Source: Odiellus spinosus
Lineage: Eukaryota > Arthropoda > Arachnida > Opiliones > Phalangiidae
Direction of reading: 5' to 3'
DNA length: 64,000 nt
Assembly (NCBI GenBank): GCA_963920705.1
Contig: OY987227.1
Location: forward strand, 14,425,602-14,489,601
In this document: piece after piece, positions 1-13,500 of the stretch
Numbering within the stretch: position 1 is the first letter of the stretch
Layout of the letters: each line of letters starts with the position of its first letter
Made by a program: the position numbers and the translations under genes
The notes under the pieces: model-generated
The model's input: the letters and a program-made list of their open reading frames with translations, nothing else
Database searches by the model: none
What the model was told of the DNA's origin: nothing

Positions 1-1777
1 TAAACACTCTTTTTAAAACCTTCTCTTCGTTTTTTTAACGTCAACAAAATGTTTCGATGGAACCTCCTACGCCATCAAGGGACGAACTGAGTTTATATAG
101 AAAGCATCCCTAAAACCCTCTTGGCGTTCCCTAGCGCGCGCCTCAACCTCTCTCTATCCATCCTTTCGTTCGTTACTTAGTCGCACGTGACTCGCAAACT
201 ATACGTTGCTGCCAACGTTGTCGGTGCCAGTTTGAAATTTCGGTACAGTAAGATGCTAAAAACCTACGCGCTTTCTCATTCTTATCGTATTTGTTTCTTA
301 GGTAATCCGCGCTACGAAGATTCGTACTGTTTCTAACATACCGTATAGATTTGGTGGAGGACGGGAGGGTTTTGAGATGAGAGGAAGAGGAGCTTGATAC
401 TAGAAAAAGCAAATGAAAGAGAATGAGTGGTGGTGCATGCTGGTCCCCTATATGGGCCTACAATTTCCTTCGGGTTTAACGCTACGATTCCTTATTAGAG
501 GGAAGGAGACCACTTGGGTAGAAACGTTTACAGTAACTTGAGCCATTTCTCTAGCTTCGTACGTCTTCGTTCAAGTTGGTCGAACGAACGCTTCCCTATA
601 TAGATGTTGAAGAGAGAAGAGATGGAGGAGAAAATGGTCGAGGTGCTCCCGAAGGAGTAAAAGAAATGGGTGAAGTAAACCCAAAAAACGGAAAATAAAC
701 CCCCGAATGAATAGATGTTAGGGGATAAGCAAAAACCAGTAAACTGGTAATTAGTTATACTCCTTTTTACTCAAATCGGGCTTCTTCCGTGGATGAAGTT
801 ATTTAATACGTTCGTAAAAGTAAACCGATTGTAGTTACGGTGTTGAAGGAAGGAGGAAAAGGCGGTAAAGGGGTGATGGGAATGTATCCCTTATCCCGTG
901 TCGAGCTTATTCGGTCTTTTTACGTGGATGGTGTGTAGGATAGGCGGAAATGGCCGTAGCCAGGGTGGCGCCCGCCCATCCGTAGACCTTATATAGAGCT
1001 TCCACGGAGCGATTAACAAAATTGTTCTTTTTTTTTTGTTGCTCCATCCCTCTCTTTCAACCATCAGTCTCCGCTCTCGTTCAGACTCTTTTAGATTTTC
1101 TACACGCTCTCCTACTCGATCTTTGAATCCCTTGGTTTATCATTCACGACGACGCTACCTGAGGAAGGTTTTTTCTTCTTCTCCTACTAGTATTTTCCAC
1201 CCTTTTCTTCCTCGTCTATTCTAACTGGGCATATAGCTTCCTTTTTGGGGTCCTTTCCCTCCGCCCACTCGCATTTGTTCTCGAGTGTTTGGGGCACCCT
1301 GGTTAAGTGGCGATTCTGGTGGCAACCTTACGTACGCTTCTCCTCCCCTCCCTCCGTTTTCTCCATCGCATCGCGTCCCAACCGGGCGTACTCTCGTCTT
1401 AGAATCGATAGCCTAGGGCTCACGCTCGCCTTTGGCCTCCTTTTTGTTTTCATACCGTGAGTTCCGATTTTCTCTATCCCCTTCTTCTCTCCTCTCCTCG
1501 TTCTAAAAAAACAGGGGGTTGGGATAAAGCATCCCCTTTTCGCTTGTTCTAGAACGTGGCGTATTGAGGTCGGAAGGGCCTCCGGAATACAAAGATTTTT
1601 CTAGTCTATTTTCGTTAGCGTCCCTTTTTCGGACAAGATTTTCTAGTTAGGTTCGGTCCTTGGATTCAACGCGTGGAAAGCGTAAACCTACGACTCTATT
1701 ACTTACGCGCTAGCATAAGCGTACGCGATTAATCGAAGTATGCAACGACTATGCTATAACCAATGTGACCCCGAAAT
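1..1777. other. Noncoding stretch, pyrimidine-rich in part
   Basis: No credible gene is visible. Between about 1036 and 1500 the + strand is rich in C and T, which keeps two short frames open (62 and 71 codons). Their predicted peptides are serine-, phenylalanine- and arginine-rich low-complexity sequence with no recognisable domain. A minus-strand frame at 173-412 is similarly serine-rich. A TATATAGAG string at about 990 could serve as a TATA box, but nothing downstream supports a transcript. Confidence 0.6.
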
Positions 1778-1782
1778 ATTTC

Positions 1783-1948
1783 AACTAACAAAATCACGCG
1801 CGCATCTACCTATGCTCTCTCCATATCAGACACACGCCAGGTTTTGTTAGTTCGTACTTTTGATACCATTTGCCGTTAGAGGACTCTTCATGAACGCCAG
1901 GTTTTGTTATTCATCATTATCTATTGGACAGGAGTCCGTTATTAATAG
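1783..1948 (+). mobile_element. Foldback element family, copy A (partial)
   Basis: This block aligns with the element at 15945-16202. Shared parts are a GCCGTTAGAGGAC block, two CAGGTTTTGTTA-like blocks and a right end reading roughly GTTATTAATAG. Its central part (about 1783-1850) matches the reverse complement of the central part of the other copy, while its right part matches the other copy in direct orientation. This is what an element built of nested inverted repeats would show. The second outer arm seen in copy B is missing here, so this looks like a one-armed or deleted copy. No target duplication is recognised and no protein is encoded. The superfamily is unassigned. Confidence 0.65.
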
Positions 1949-1968
1949 ACCATAGGGTAAACAATGAA

Positions 1969-4023
1969 GTTCCCAGGAATGGTCGACCTGATTACTCCGG
2001 TCTCATACGCTTCTGATGTTAGAAGTTTAATGAACTTTAGATTTATACACGCTGGACAATAAAATTGTAATAATTATGAATTGATTCAGTCGGAGTCGAA
2101 AGTTGTGACTACTTTGTATATCTTTATTTGATTCTAATGAAGAAATATGATGCAGGTTATGTTTGATTTAAAAAATGTTTGACCATTTATTAACTCGTCT
2201 TAATTCTTGCGATGATTTTAAACCAGTCCCTCCCACCTTTGATTTAACATTTTGAGGCGAATAATGGACTTATGTTATATTATTCAACCGACTATAATCT
2301 ATTCCATTTTGATTTGCCAACAACGTACAAAATTAGCTTTCTAACTTCATACGTTCTGACAATTCAAGATGTAATGGTAGATATTCCTAATTTTGAAATT
2401 TTTTGTAAACCATAGCTATTTAGAATGCCATCGGTGTATATAGGCAAATTTATGATATCCTTGGAACACTTTGGGAACCTCCAGAAGAATAAGAATTCGC
2501 GAGAGAATCATTTTTTTTTTTTTTTTTTCTTATGTTAAATTTTCAGCTAAGAATTGTTATGGGAAGCACCTTAGCGAAAACTTTAATATGGTTTGGACTA
2601 TTTTGTTACGGTATTCCCCTATCGTTTCAACTGAATTTTCTATTTTTAGAGGACTTTTATGTTCGTAATAGAATCTCGTTTAGCGTTTATGCTTTTTAAA
2701 GTTCGTTTCTTTCGAATGATTGTATAAAGCCTAATATTGAAGGATAACCTAGTGTCAATTTACGTGCACGGATTAACTCGATGGATGGAAAAGAATCTTC
2801 TCCTTGTTATATACCATACCTAGACTTATTTTGTTTTGGATAAAAAAAAACATGAAACCGGTAACAATGTCTCTAGAGATTTCTCTCTTTTTCTCAGAGA
2901 CTCGTGTTTAAAGATCCGAATATCCTTCCCCCTATTTATTTGTGAAAAAGAAGAAAAAAATATCCCTCTTCAAACGAATCAATATTAAGACGTGGTTTAT
3001 TTTATTTATTTTTTCTCGGAAGGGATAATGAACTTTAAAAATTTTATTTCTGCACCACCATAATTGTACACATTGGCATAGTGACGGGGGGAACAAAACA
3101 CGCGATTGCGGGCTGACCCATTTGCTTAGGGTATTTTATTGTAGCCTCTCCGTGATCGCAGTTAATGGGACCCCTCGATTTGTGCCGCGGTTGGGCCCCG
3201 AATTTTGTTTTTACGTCGTACAATCAAATAAGTAAGACTCGAGTAATATAAATGTACTCAGTAATTGCGGTTATCAAAATTCCTTATGTTGAGAAGAACT
3301 CAAAATTTATAATGGAAAGACGTTTTAGTTTCAAACTAAAGAGTCAATATCGACCAGTTCAATACTTTTCATTCGTACTCTTCCAATCTTATTTTAAGTT
3401 TTATTTTCACTTTAAATTGAAATTTGGCCTCGGTACCTACAAATATAAGAGTTTATTTTTGGATTTCTTTCTAAAGATATTCTATCAACGTACATTGTAA
3501 ATAATACTTTTATAGACCTTTGATTTTCTTTGGAAAAGATACTCAAAATCCAGATCCGCTCGAACTACGCGAGTATCAGCGTCTAGAGATTCTAATTTGC
3601 TTTCTAGATTTCTACGTTTCTTTTTTTTTTAGTGGCTTTTCCACAAACTCCCACATCGCGCTAGATAGTTCCAATTTTGAATATTTTAAAATAAAAAAAA
3701 AAAAAAAAAACACGGATTTTGTCTTCTTGGTACTCGCAACAAAAAAAAACTAAATACTATACATTTAATTTCTTTAAACCAATGAAGTAATGTTGAGGAA
3801 AAGAGGCAAAAAAGTCTTTGGAAAATATTACTCGTTCAGAATTCTACACTTTGACTTAAGTTGAAGTGAGCTTTACTATATACAGCCTTACACGCCTTTG
3901 AAAAACGAACAAAAGATTTAGCCCCTAATAAATGTGGAAAAAAAATATATATATAATTTGCAAATTGGATGCAAATTTATTCCTAGACTTAGCTTTCACA
4001 ATAAGGCGTGAAGACTGAAACTA
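1969..4023. other. AT-rich noncoding stretch
   Basis: It contains a T18 run at 2511-2528 and an A18 run at 3693-3710. Open frames of 65-82 codons are AT-rich, with no motif and no similarity I recognise. I see no gene or structured RNA. Confidence 0.6.
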
Positions 4024-4025
4024 TA

Positions 4026-4202
4026 GATACGTTCACACTTGACCCTTTGGAACCGTTTTCAAATCGTGTCGTATGTTCAAATCGACAAAAGATATTAATT
4101 TTGTTTCTTGATCAAAGATCTACACGGTGACCCCAAAAATTTATAATTTGACCTTTCCAAAAAGGTTAAAACCGATTTCAAAGTCTGTAGTTTGAACGTA
4201 GC
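4026..4202. mobile_element. Small TIR element, TA-flanked (family of 3)
   Basis: The element has imperfect terminal inverted repeats. The left end reads GATACGTTCACACTTGACC. The reverse complement of the right end reads GCTACGTTCAAACTACAGAC. Both continue into a TTTGGAACCG/TTTGAAATCG block. A TA dinucleotide flanks each side (4024-4025 and 4203-4204), which fits a TA target duplication as made by Tc1/mariner-type transposases. The inner part carries GACCTTTCCAAAAAGGTTAA, which recurs at 14228-14313. It has no coding capacity and is interpreted as a non-autonomous element. Confidence 0.65.
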
Positions 4203-4204
4203 TA

Positions 4205-7200
4205 TTTTTTCTTTGTATACTTCAGAGTACATGTACAGTTGCACTTTTGCTATATTATAGCGAAGCCAAAATAATTCTAATTTCATTACCCCTTTAAGAT
4301 AAAGTACCCTAGAAACTATAGATATGAATATGGTTTATTCTAGGGTCGAAGTAGAAGCGTAGAAAAAAGCTAAGCTTTTAGTACATGGGCTTAGATATCG
4401 TCGAATAGAGATTAATTGGCATATTTATCTTTATTTTACTTGCGTGTCCTTATAATATTGCTAATTAGGATATCAGGATCCCTTAGACTTTAATTGTAGT
4501 ATAATTTCTCAATTAAACCTAAAGTTTTGTCCCTGAAAAACGTAGCTATTCCAATTACTAGGTATATATCAACTTTCTTAAATGACACAATACTTTTGGT
4601 GGCGAAAATTCCACCCCAGTACGTTTTTATCACCGCCATTAATATTATTATTTCGTTTTTTCCCGCGGTTTGTGTATCGCGACATTTTTCAGTATGTACC
4701 TTGGTTCTAAAAGCAAAGTCCCAGCCTCTATTGATCGTTCGGCGTTCAATAAACATTACACCCGCCTTTGATTCAAGTTGTAGGTTGGATTGAAAAATGG
4801 TCATTGTATAGGCCTCGGCGTTCGCGGATCGGGCGTTGTCAATGTTTCCTATTATCCTAAGAGCTCCCTTGTTTTCTTATCCCCAACCACCCCGTACTTA
4901 TTTATCATTTTTTTCACTGAATCTAATAGTTTTTTTCGCGCCCTTTTTTCAAGTACGCCTCTACGTAAGGAGATTGAAGCTTAACCAATAGCGTAGCCGA
5001 TGAAATTTTAAACGATGCGTTTTAAGCCACGCGGATTTACTCTACCGTAGTTTTTCCCTCGCGGGATTTGCCTCGCCCCTAATGGTTAACTGACGAGCGT
5101 AACTCGGAAGTCAGACGTTGCTCTAATACTCCTACTAATACAGGCGTCGCTCGTTAGTTGTTACTTCAATTTTTAGGCTTAATGTTGGCCCTTTTTCCCG
5201 GGTTCTTTCGGGCTAAGTAAACTTTTTTGGGTAATTGGAAATTTAGAATGGTGCACTCTTATAGAGTTCATTAGAGCCCTGAGTTTTTAATTTTATTTTA
5301 AAGGGAAAGTTCTAGGAAAACTTTGCCTTTTTAACTGGGTATTGGTTTTAAGGTCAAAGGTCAAAAAAATTTAATAAATTCACTTTGCGCAATCAATGCA
5401 AGTTGCGAATTGTATTTAAATTTTTAATGTTTAAAATAATTCTCCCATAGAAATATCTTAATTGTAATTAATAATATTTTTCCAAAGTGACGTACTCGAA
5501 GTTTAGGACAATCGCTTTCTTTAGAACTAAAATAGTCCACCATTCTCTCCGATTCGTTGCCTGCTACGTGAAAATTTGGTTGTTTTTTGCGCGAAACTTT
5601 CCCCGAAGTTAGATCAAAGAATTCTTTATCGGTCTACGGGGTGTTAAGAGTGGGATTAAATTAGGCCTAATTCTTCTACGCGAGTAAAGGCGGCTTAGGG
5701 TATTTTCTGGCGGTTACCAAGGCGTAAGGTTTAAGGTTTTGGGCAACCTAGCTCGTTAAGAGAGATGGTAGAAACTTTGGCGTTGGGCGCAAATCCCCCT
5801 TTCCCCCGCTTATTTCTTCTTTCTTTTTTTGTCTTTAACCCCCGGAGAAGTTGCTCGTAACGACTTTCTTTCGCGCCAAAGATTTTTCTTAGCTCTTCTC
5901 ATTAACGTTTTCTGTAAAACGGGCATTTGCGGATTGGTGCTCGTGGTTCTCTACGTTGATATACCTTATTTGGGGGCTTCGGCTACCGATAAGGGAAAAA
6001 CACGGTGGGTATAAAAAGAAACAAGATCAGCCAGCCTTAGCTTAAAACCCCCTCATCCGAAACTGCGACGTTTAGATATAGCTCGACGTCCCTAGAGTTA
6101 ATTGAATCTCTCTTTACGCTTCATTAGAGAAAAATGTACTTAAAACCTTTGTTAATCCTATTTCTTGACTATAATTAACGCGATTTGTATGGATTAATTT
6201 GATCAAACTAGCGAGTACTTGATTGGCCCATGGTACTTGTAACCCGAACCTCGATCCGAAAATAATTTTATTTCGGTAAGATCTCACCACGATTGCGATG
6301 TATTTAGCAAATTGGTGTTTTTTTTTTCAAACTGCTTTGTTCAAGATTAATTGATCTAAAGAGAAAAGTTGAGGCGGATTGCTTCATAATGTTAAAACTC
6401 TTAAATAAAAAGTAGTCGCACCATCTCGAACCTGTAACATCTCTAACCATACTCTTGGAGTATTAATACCTACCCATATATTATTAAATCTAAATATAGT
6501 TATCCAGTTTTACCAACTTAATCATTCGTTAAAGTGAGAATGAATAGGAAATTTGAGTGATATTTTATAGATTCTGCTATTAAAAGAAAACCCACTTTTT
6601 ATCAGTAAAAATACCAATTTTTTGGCATAGTGTTAAGACTGCTCGAAATAAAGTGTTTTACCACCCTAACAGGTCTTATTTTTAGCAACAGAATCGTTAA
6701 TTTTTTTCCCTCCTTTTGGATATAATCATAAGTAAATTACTACCTCTAAGTAGGTGTATAATTAACCCGAATCTCCAGTTCGGTAGAAACACGGGCTACA
6801 TTATTGTATTGTCAAAACTCGATAGGGAAACTATAACGGCGCCTTACGGTCCAAAATACCATAATTTACTTATTCAGTTTAATAAACAAATCAATTTAAT
6901 CGAATCCAAACTACAATTTTCTTTTTGGGAATGATCCCCATAATAAGACACTAACCAGCTGAAAAACTTGAACAATATTGAAGTGACCCCTATAAATTTA
7001 TTACAATATTTAAATTAAACATTTTTTTTTATGAAGAACCCTTGCGAACCCGAAACCTTTTTTTCAGGTTTTAAAAAAAACTAAGTACTGGGATTTGGCT
7101 TTTCGCTTTCACCCTTCTTTCTCGTCAGACTCTTTTTCCTGGCAAACAGTAGCCAATGAAGCGACCAATCTCTTTCTCTCGCTCTCACCCTTACCCTCGC

Positions 7201-7840
7201 ACACGACTTAAACTGGCAGCTCCCTGTCCAAGTAAACCGCCATAAAGAGAACTTGTATATTTTTTTCTTTCCTCTTGCCCCTATCTTCTCCGAGCTCCAC
7301 TTTCTTTTGGCCCCACGTTCCGGGATCCCCGTGGCCATATATATGTATAGGTATGTTTGCTTACGTAATGTTGACTCTTCGTGCCTTCTAGCTTAGCCTA
7401 GCTACCAGAACCCTCGCCGCTCGTCTCCAACGGCGTTTTCCATTATACAACAAACCTCCGAAGAAGCTGTAGGTGGCGCGTTTCTTGTTTGACTACTACT
7501 ATAGTTCGTTCAATGGCTTTCAAGCGATAATATCGAAGGTGGGGACAACGAGGCATCGAGCAATTATTTCTTCTCGCCTGCCTATTTCTTCGTACCTTTC
7601 ACAATATTACCTCTAAGCCATTGGACGAGTTTTGGTCAGTGGGGAAGGATGAATCCCCCATAGGAAGGTTGCATATGACGTCATGATAGTCTTTCCCACG
7701 GCGTGAAGTGATGACCATGCTGGTAACGCCTCTATGAGGTGCTAACGTAATCTAAGTAGTCGCGAAACCTTCCACCGATTTCTTACGCCAGGTTTTGACC
7801 CAAGCCAAGGCTTAGTGGCTCCATTTTCAACGGAGAATCG
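4205..7840. other. AT-rich noncoding stretch
   Basis: No gene is recognised. Open frames of 61-104 codons overlap each other on opposite strands at about 4490-4804, with no domain. A minus-strand frame at 7081-7338 gives a very basic low-complexity peptide in pyrimidine-rich DNA. One copy of the GGCGGATT motif lies at 6371-6419 and is listed separately. Confidence 0.55.
6371..6419 (+). repeat. GGCGGATT short interspersed motif, copy 1
   Basis: The copy begins GAGGCGGATTGCTTCATAAT, continues GTTAAAAC and ends AAAAAGTAGTCGC. It is followed by CACCATCTCGAACCT, which resembles the sequence just after the copy at 61091 (CACCATTTTGAACCT). The repeat may therefore extend further in these two copies. 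Confidence 0.75.
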
Positions 7841-7904
7841 GAATAACGTATACAAAGTTGCGGCTTGTACTTGCCCCTAGGTCTTGGTCTAATCTCTTCG
7901 TGAA

Positions 7905-8215
7905 AAGAGCGGGAAACTGTATAGATCTGTGTAATGAAATGCCTATGGTATTCTTTTTATAGGATCCGGGGAGGTTTGACCAGATGCAATGCTAATATAG
8001 CGTAATTTGAATTGAATACGTTATGGTTGGTTCTTGTCTTTAGGCATTGTAGTAATACGTCTTCAGTATTTTTTATCGGGAAGTTTTACCAAATACAACG
8101 CTTTCGCGATATAATTTGAATGTTGGATAATGTTGCTTAGACTTAGGTTTAAGCCTGGATCCAATGTAACCAAGAAAAGCGCGGGAAACTAGATATACAC
8201 ATCTATATTAAGTTC
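7905..8215 (+). repeat. Diverged local duplication
   Basis: Two word pairs recur in the same orientation. GCGGGAAACT followed by a TATAGATCT-like block occurs at about 7909 and again at 8181. A block beginning GGAGGTTTGACCAGATGCAA at about 7972 resembles GGAAGTTTTACCAAATACAA at about 8082, both continuing to TAATTTGAAT. The spacing is about 110 bases for one pair and 270 for the other, so this is an old, rearranged tandem duplication rather than a clean array. Confidence 0.45.
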
Positions 8216-9590
8216 TTTTAGTGTTTTTCATCTTGAACCAATGTTTTGACCGTGTAATTTTAGGATGGTTACATTGTAGTTGCTTGGATTAATAAAGAAG
8301 CCTACTCTTCCCGGTTATATCACTCGTTATCATATATTTCACAAACAATCAAATTAAATCGCGAAGAAAATGTTTCTTGGTCAAATTTTCTAAACACTCA
8401 CCGCGGACACGAAGTAATAAACAAATCAAGCGACAAGATTGATACATTTAGGCGCGAGCTCTTTTAAAAAGCGGTAGCTTCTGTATTAATCCAAGATATA
8501 GCTGATATACTTAGCTTTATAGGCCTTGGTTTAATCTAACACTGAAATATTTTTTCCGAATCAATATTCATTCTCCTTCATCTCGGAGTACGGCACCCCC
8601 TCGATCTGTCGTGTCTCGCCCCATAAGAGTCCTAGTGGGGTTCCTATTTTTTACCCCCAAAACCATCCAATATTATTCCCCTTACTCCTTGGTTCTATCG
8701 TCCTTATTATTGGGTTAACCTGACAATAGGAGGAATACCACCAGCCACGCTATTGAAATATTTAAAAGCCCCCCCCCCCCTCCGCCAAATCCCCCTAATG
8801 TAGTCATTGTCGGCGCCTAGACGCCAAATACAAATATTTAGTCTGTACTCAGTTGACAGTTTTGGAAGTAACCTACATTTCAATAGAAAAACACGTTCGT
8901 TCAATGTAAAATTAGTATACCTAGATAATCTTCTAAGATTGCAAACTATAGTCTCTTGCAATTTAATACGCTAGCTATATAAGGGGAGCCTATAGTTACA
9001 CCCTTACTGAAATACAAACGTGGAACTGATTCTAATTATAGCGCAAACGAAATTGGGTGAATAGTTTTAATTGAATTAGCCTGTGGAATGTCTTATTTGT
9101 AGAACTATTGTAACGTTTAGATATACAATATGATTATATTGGTTTGTGGTTGTCATGAGAATATAATGATTTTTTTCTTTGTTTTATGGATGACGCCATA
9201 AAACGGATATAAATTTTGAAATTAGAACATTTTTTTAAGCGAAACACCAGGGGTTATTGTTAGATTAAAATTAATTTTCTTGTTACTTGAAGTGTTCCCT
9301 ACACTTTGAGAACATTTCCTTATTTTAAAATCATTTATTTACAACTCGGTTTAAATTTTGTAAGTTGATATAAAGATATTGAAGAGAAGTTAGGGAACAT
9401 TTTTCTCTCTCTCTCCCTGAAAAATTGGTAATTGCGTTTTGGTAATTTGAACATTTTCCAAACGATTCATTTTTGGCGCGAATTTAAAGAGGGACCCATC
9501 TAAATTTCCTATATATAGTTAAGGTTTACGACCAATTGATATTTTGGAGACTAAAGTAAACGCTTAAAATTCCTTAGCCTCGCTTAGTTC
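8216..9590. other. AT-rich noncoding stretch
   Basis: It holds a C12 tract at 8769-8780 and a short CT microsatellite near 9405-9416. No gene or RNA is seen. A minus-strand open frame at 8707-8961 crosses the C12 tract and has no recognisable domain. Confidence 0.55.
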
Positions 9591-9599
9591 GGAATGTCC

Positions 9600-10120
9600 A
9601 ACTTCCTCGTATTTACGTATTTCGACGAAGGCCGCGCGAAGAGAAACCAAAATATTTAGCTAGAAATAACGTTAGTATTAAAAGCGTCTCGCCCCTGCGT
9701 AGTTAGCTTCTCCTGGCTACCGCTAGAGGGTTCGATTGAAAAGCGTAGTTTTCCTATATCCGGATCGTGGGCTGGCCGGCGCGCGCCATCCGATCTCTCC
9801 GTTTTCCCGCGCGCGCGCTCTACTTCTCCCGCCTTTTTTTTCCCCGTCGCCGCCGCCGGTGTTTGCGCCTTCTCTCTCTTCGAGTTTCGGGCGAAAATCG
9901 GGCCAAAAGCGCGGGAACGATTCCGAGCGACGCGTTCCAAGGGCGATTAGCTTTCTCTCTCTGGCTTTGCGTCTCTCTTTCTCTCTCCGTTTCTCTCTTC
10001 CCCGGCGAAATCCGACGGAAAAGGGGTTGAACGAGATATTCTCCTTCGACCAAAAGCTCACCGACGCCGCGTCAGAGAACGTATCCCGTTCCCGTTACCG
10101 CGTGTGAGGTGCTCGCGATA
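9600..10120. promoter_or_regulatory. CpG-rich island, candidate promoter
   Basis: This is the most GC- and CpG-rich block of the window, with GCGCGCGC runs near 9780 and 9812 and a CGCCGCCGCCGG stretch at about 9847, inside otherwise AT-rich DNA. Overlapping frames stay open on both strands (up to 123 codons, 9736-10107) only because the block lacks AT-rich stop codons. The peptides are low-complexity Arg/Ser/Pro and no domain is seen. CG-containing words stay frequent to about 10560. In animals such islands often mark promoters and first untranslated exons. Direction and transcript cannot be determined here. Confidence 0.4.
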
Positions 10121-10569
10121 GTATTACGTACCCGTAATTAATAACTTTCCGTCAAAATAATAATCGAAGAACCGATAATAAAAACCGAAATTCGACCTTT
10201 TCGCGAAGTGACAATCTCTTACATCAACGCCCGAAGTTAATTTTTAATCAACGCGGCGTGTTTTTGTGATCTCTATTCTCATACTATTAATTGGTCAATC
10301 GTCTACTAGCGTTTCGCGATAATAATCGTTTCGCTAAAAAAAAGGAAAATATTTATTTTTCCACTACACGATTGTATTTTTCGTAAAATAATATCGTCGG
10401 TAATTTGATCGGTGTCCGACCCCGGCGAATACCGGAAGTTATCGAGTTTCTGTTATACATTTATTTGTCTACTCACTTCCGGAAAGTAATTGGAAAAAAA
10501 AGAAAGAAAAAGCGCGGTAATATTTCGGCGTCTTCACCGACGACGTTAAATACCACGAAGTTTGGAGGG

Positions 10570-13500
10570 GAAATTCTTTTTAATCTGGTTTTATTCATCA
10601 TTAATGCTGGCTAACGATACGATGCAGTGGGCTTCTCTCGCCTCATGGCCTACCAGCCCTTTACTCCTTTGGGTAAGGACATTAACCTTTTTAATCGTAT
10701 CGGTTGAACACTTAATCGAATATAATTCCTATTGGGTTTATGACAAGTTTATGGGATATTCTAAGTGAAACGTAAATGAAAATTAGAATTCGATATTTAT
10801 AATATTTGGTTTGTGTCAAATCGGGTACGGAATTGTCTTAAAATCTTAATTTGTGATTAGTGTATTATTATTACATAATAATTTTGAAGAGCGTACTTAA
10901 ACATAAAAGCGCTTTTTGATACCGTACTCTTCATGCACTCGTGTATAAACCTCCGAAAGCACGCAGGTGTTACGTAAATTTGAAAAGCGCTTCGATGGGC
11001 AGCGTCTTTGCAAAAGCGCTCATCGAAACCCCTTGTAAAGCAGTTCATAGATTGGTGTAATGTAAACCAACACTTTTAAAAAAATTAATTATTTTAAAAT
11101 CTAATTATAAAATTTAAAGTTTTCGCTATAATGGGTTTTAGATCATTTGCCAAGTTACCTGAAAGTTTAGTTAATGATCAAATCTTTATTCAGGTATATA
11201 GATTCTACTGTCCATATAAATTCTTTAATCATCTGTGGAGACGTTCACGAATCTAATTATTCGAGTATCAATTTTAAATTTATTCTTGATCCTTAAGATT
11301 TTCGATATATAAAGAAATATTGAAAGTGATATAGAAAGTGGAGTTAAACGTCTTATACATTGCCTTTTAAATTTCTCCTCTCATGTGGTCACTCGATATT
11401 TCTCTGAGATCTAGTTCTTTAAGTAGCGAATGCTGAAACGGATTAATACACGCGGTTAAATATCATATGGTGTAAAAGTAGTCTAATCAAAGTTCCACTC
11501 TCGAACAGGATTATTCAGTAAAAGGATAGCAATGGGAATACCTTATATACCGAGCTTTTTAAATTGAAACCCACCATGCAATGTTCTTATTGGAAATTTA
11601 ACGCTTCTCCGGTTTCACCTTTTTTAACCCGCAAACCTCTCAAAACCTCACCCCCAAGGTTCAGGAAGAAGGGGGGGGGGAGGGGACCCTAAGGTTTGCT
11701 CGCGGAAATATAAGGAGTCGATTGATAGAAACGGAATGGTCTGGTTTCAATATCCGGAGAAATCCGAAATCGAAAAGATAGACCCGAAATCTTTTTTTTT
11801 TTTTTCTTCTTTTCTTTTGAATAGTTTCAGTGTTTCTGTCTGGTTTGTCCATTTTCTTAGAAGCAATATATATTTATATATAAAGGCGAAAGACTATAAT
11901 ATAATATTACTAGCCTATTATCTATTTCCTGCCTTTCAGTGTCTTACCTCTAAGATAGTGGACAGGTAGTGGTCCTTTTCTTTCTGGTCGCGTGCGTAGC
12001 TATGAAGTTTCAACCCCGCTTCGACTATTTCGTTTGTACTCGAAGTAACGTTTAATGTATTAATGATATAGGTAGGAGAGAAATTCGGTAAGGTGGACAT
12101 GAACCATACCCCCATTCTTTTCAGTACAATTACATCTTGATCGGATGTTGTAGCCATTACTATAGATATACTTTAGAATGTAGAGCTCTGGTTGTTAGCT
12201 GGATCCAGAAATTGGGCTCTTATATAGAGTTTCGGGGCTCAAATTAAACTGGTAATTGCGTGTTTTCTTTCGTTATAGTTACGTGATATATATAAGAATG
12301 TCTATACGGTTAGGGCCTTGGTCACGGTGTTTTAGGCCTTGAGCGCGATCCAATTTCTTACTTTGTACTATTACTTAGCTTCCATGGTCGTTGGAAATAA
12401 GTTATCAGGTTACGGAAGTTACTCTGCGTGGAACCTTTTATTTTCATCCTAATCGGATCCTTTCGGTAATCAAATAATTCGAAGTGATTTAAGCGATAAA
12501 AGGTCGAATGTAATATCAAGCGGAAACGGGGGAGTTCACATTATCTTGTTTTTCATGCTGCAAAGGTTAAAACAGAACCTACGTATTCAATTACCGTCTT
12601 TTTAAAAGGACTTTTGAATGGTTTTCTTTGAAAATAACAAACTTTACCCCGTTATTTTTGGGGTAATGTTATTCTAGGCTCTTTCTCGCAAAGAGAACAG
12701 TGCAACTCGTGAGTTTGAATAATAAGGGGACAAGCCAGAGTAGTAATAAGCTATATACTTTTTAGAGTTGCCAGAAAAAGAAAGGTAGACGAATTTTGGA
12801 TACTAAAATTGGTTCTCGTAAAAAGCAAACGTTCTAAAAATTCGATAAATGTTCAATGGGAGTCATCTTAGGCTTAGCATTTCTACGAGTATCTCGAGGC
12901 TTTGTTTACTTGGAGATCACGGGAGCCCCTAGGTTTACGAGTGTTGCCAACTCGAGGTGGAATCGACTTTAAACCCCTTTGTGAAATTGAAATTTCTTTA
13001 ATAACAAGATAGGTTGAATTAACAACTTTTTAACTTTAAGGCTGATTTGAAAATCATTTTTCTAATTCTTAAATTCATACAAAGAAATCAAACAAAACTA
13101 TATTTTAGTATGAGGTTTCAATCTTGAACCATGACACAGAACCACTTATGGGGCGTATGCCATTTTGCGCCATCAAGCTTTCCTTATTTCATTTTTAAAT
13201 TAACATTTCTGACTCGATTGATCTAATTGAATGCACCGATCTGTAGATCGCAGCTCACCGATATAGTGTTTGCAGACATATCACATATGTTCATTTTACC
13301 ATATCCACTTTTGTCTTAAACAGAGACAAAAACGCTGGTAAAACAAAGACAATTAGTATAAATATAGGTATTAATATGAAAAGCTATCTTGACTATTTTA
13401 GTATTATATGTATCGTATATTCAAGTATCCGTTGTTTATTATTGTTTTGGCCCCAATGTTTCGTGCATGGTTGGAAACTCTGGAACCAACCCGTTGGTCC

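Noticed and set aside
9736-10107. A 123-codon plus-strand frame, the longest in the window
   Set aside because: It lies in CpG-rich DNA where stop codons are scarce. Frames are open on both strands at the same place, and the peptide is low-complexity with no domain.
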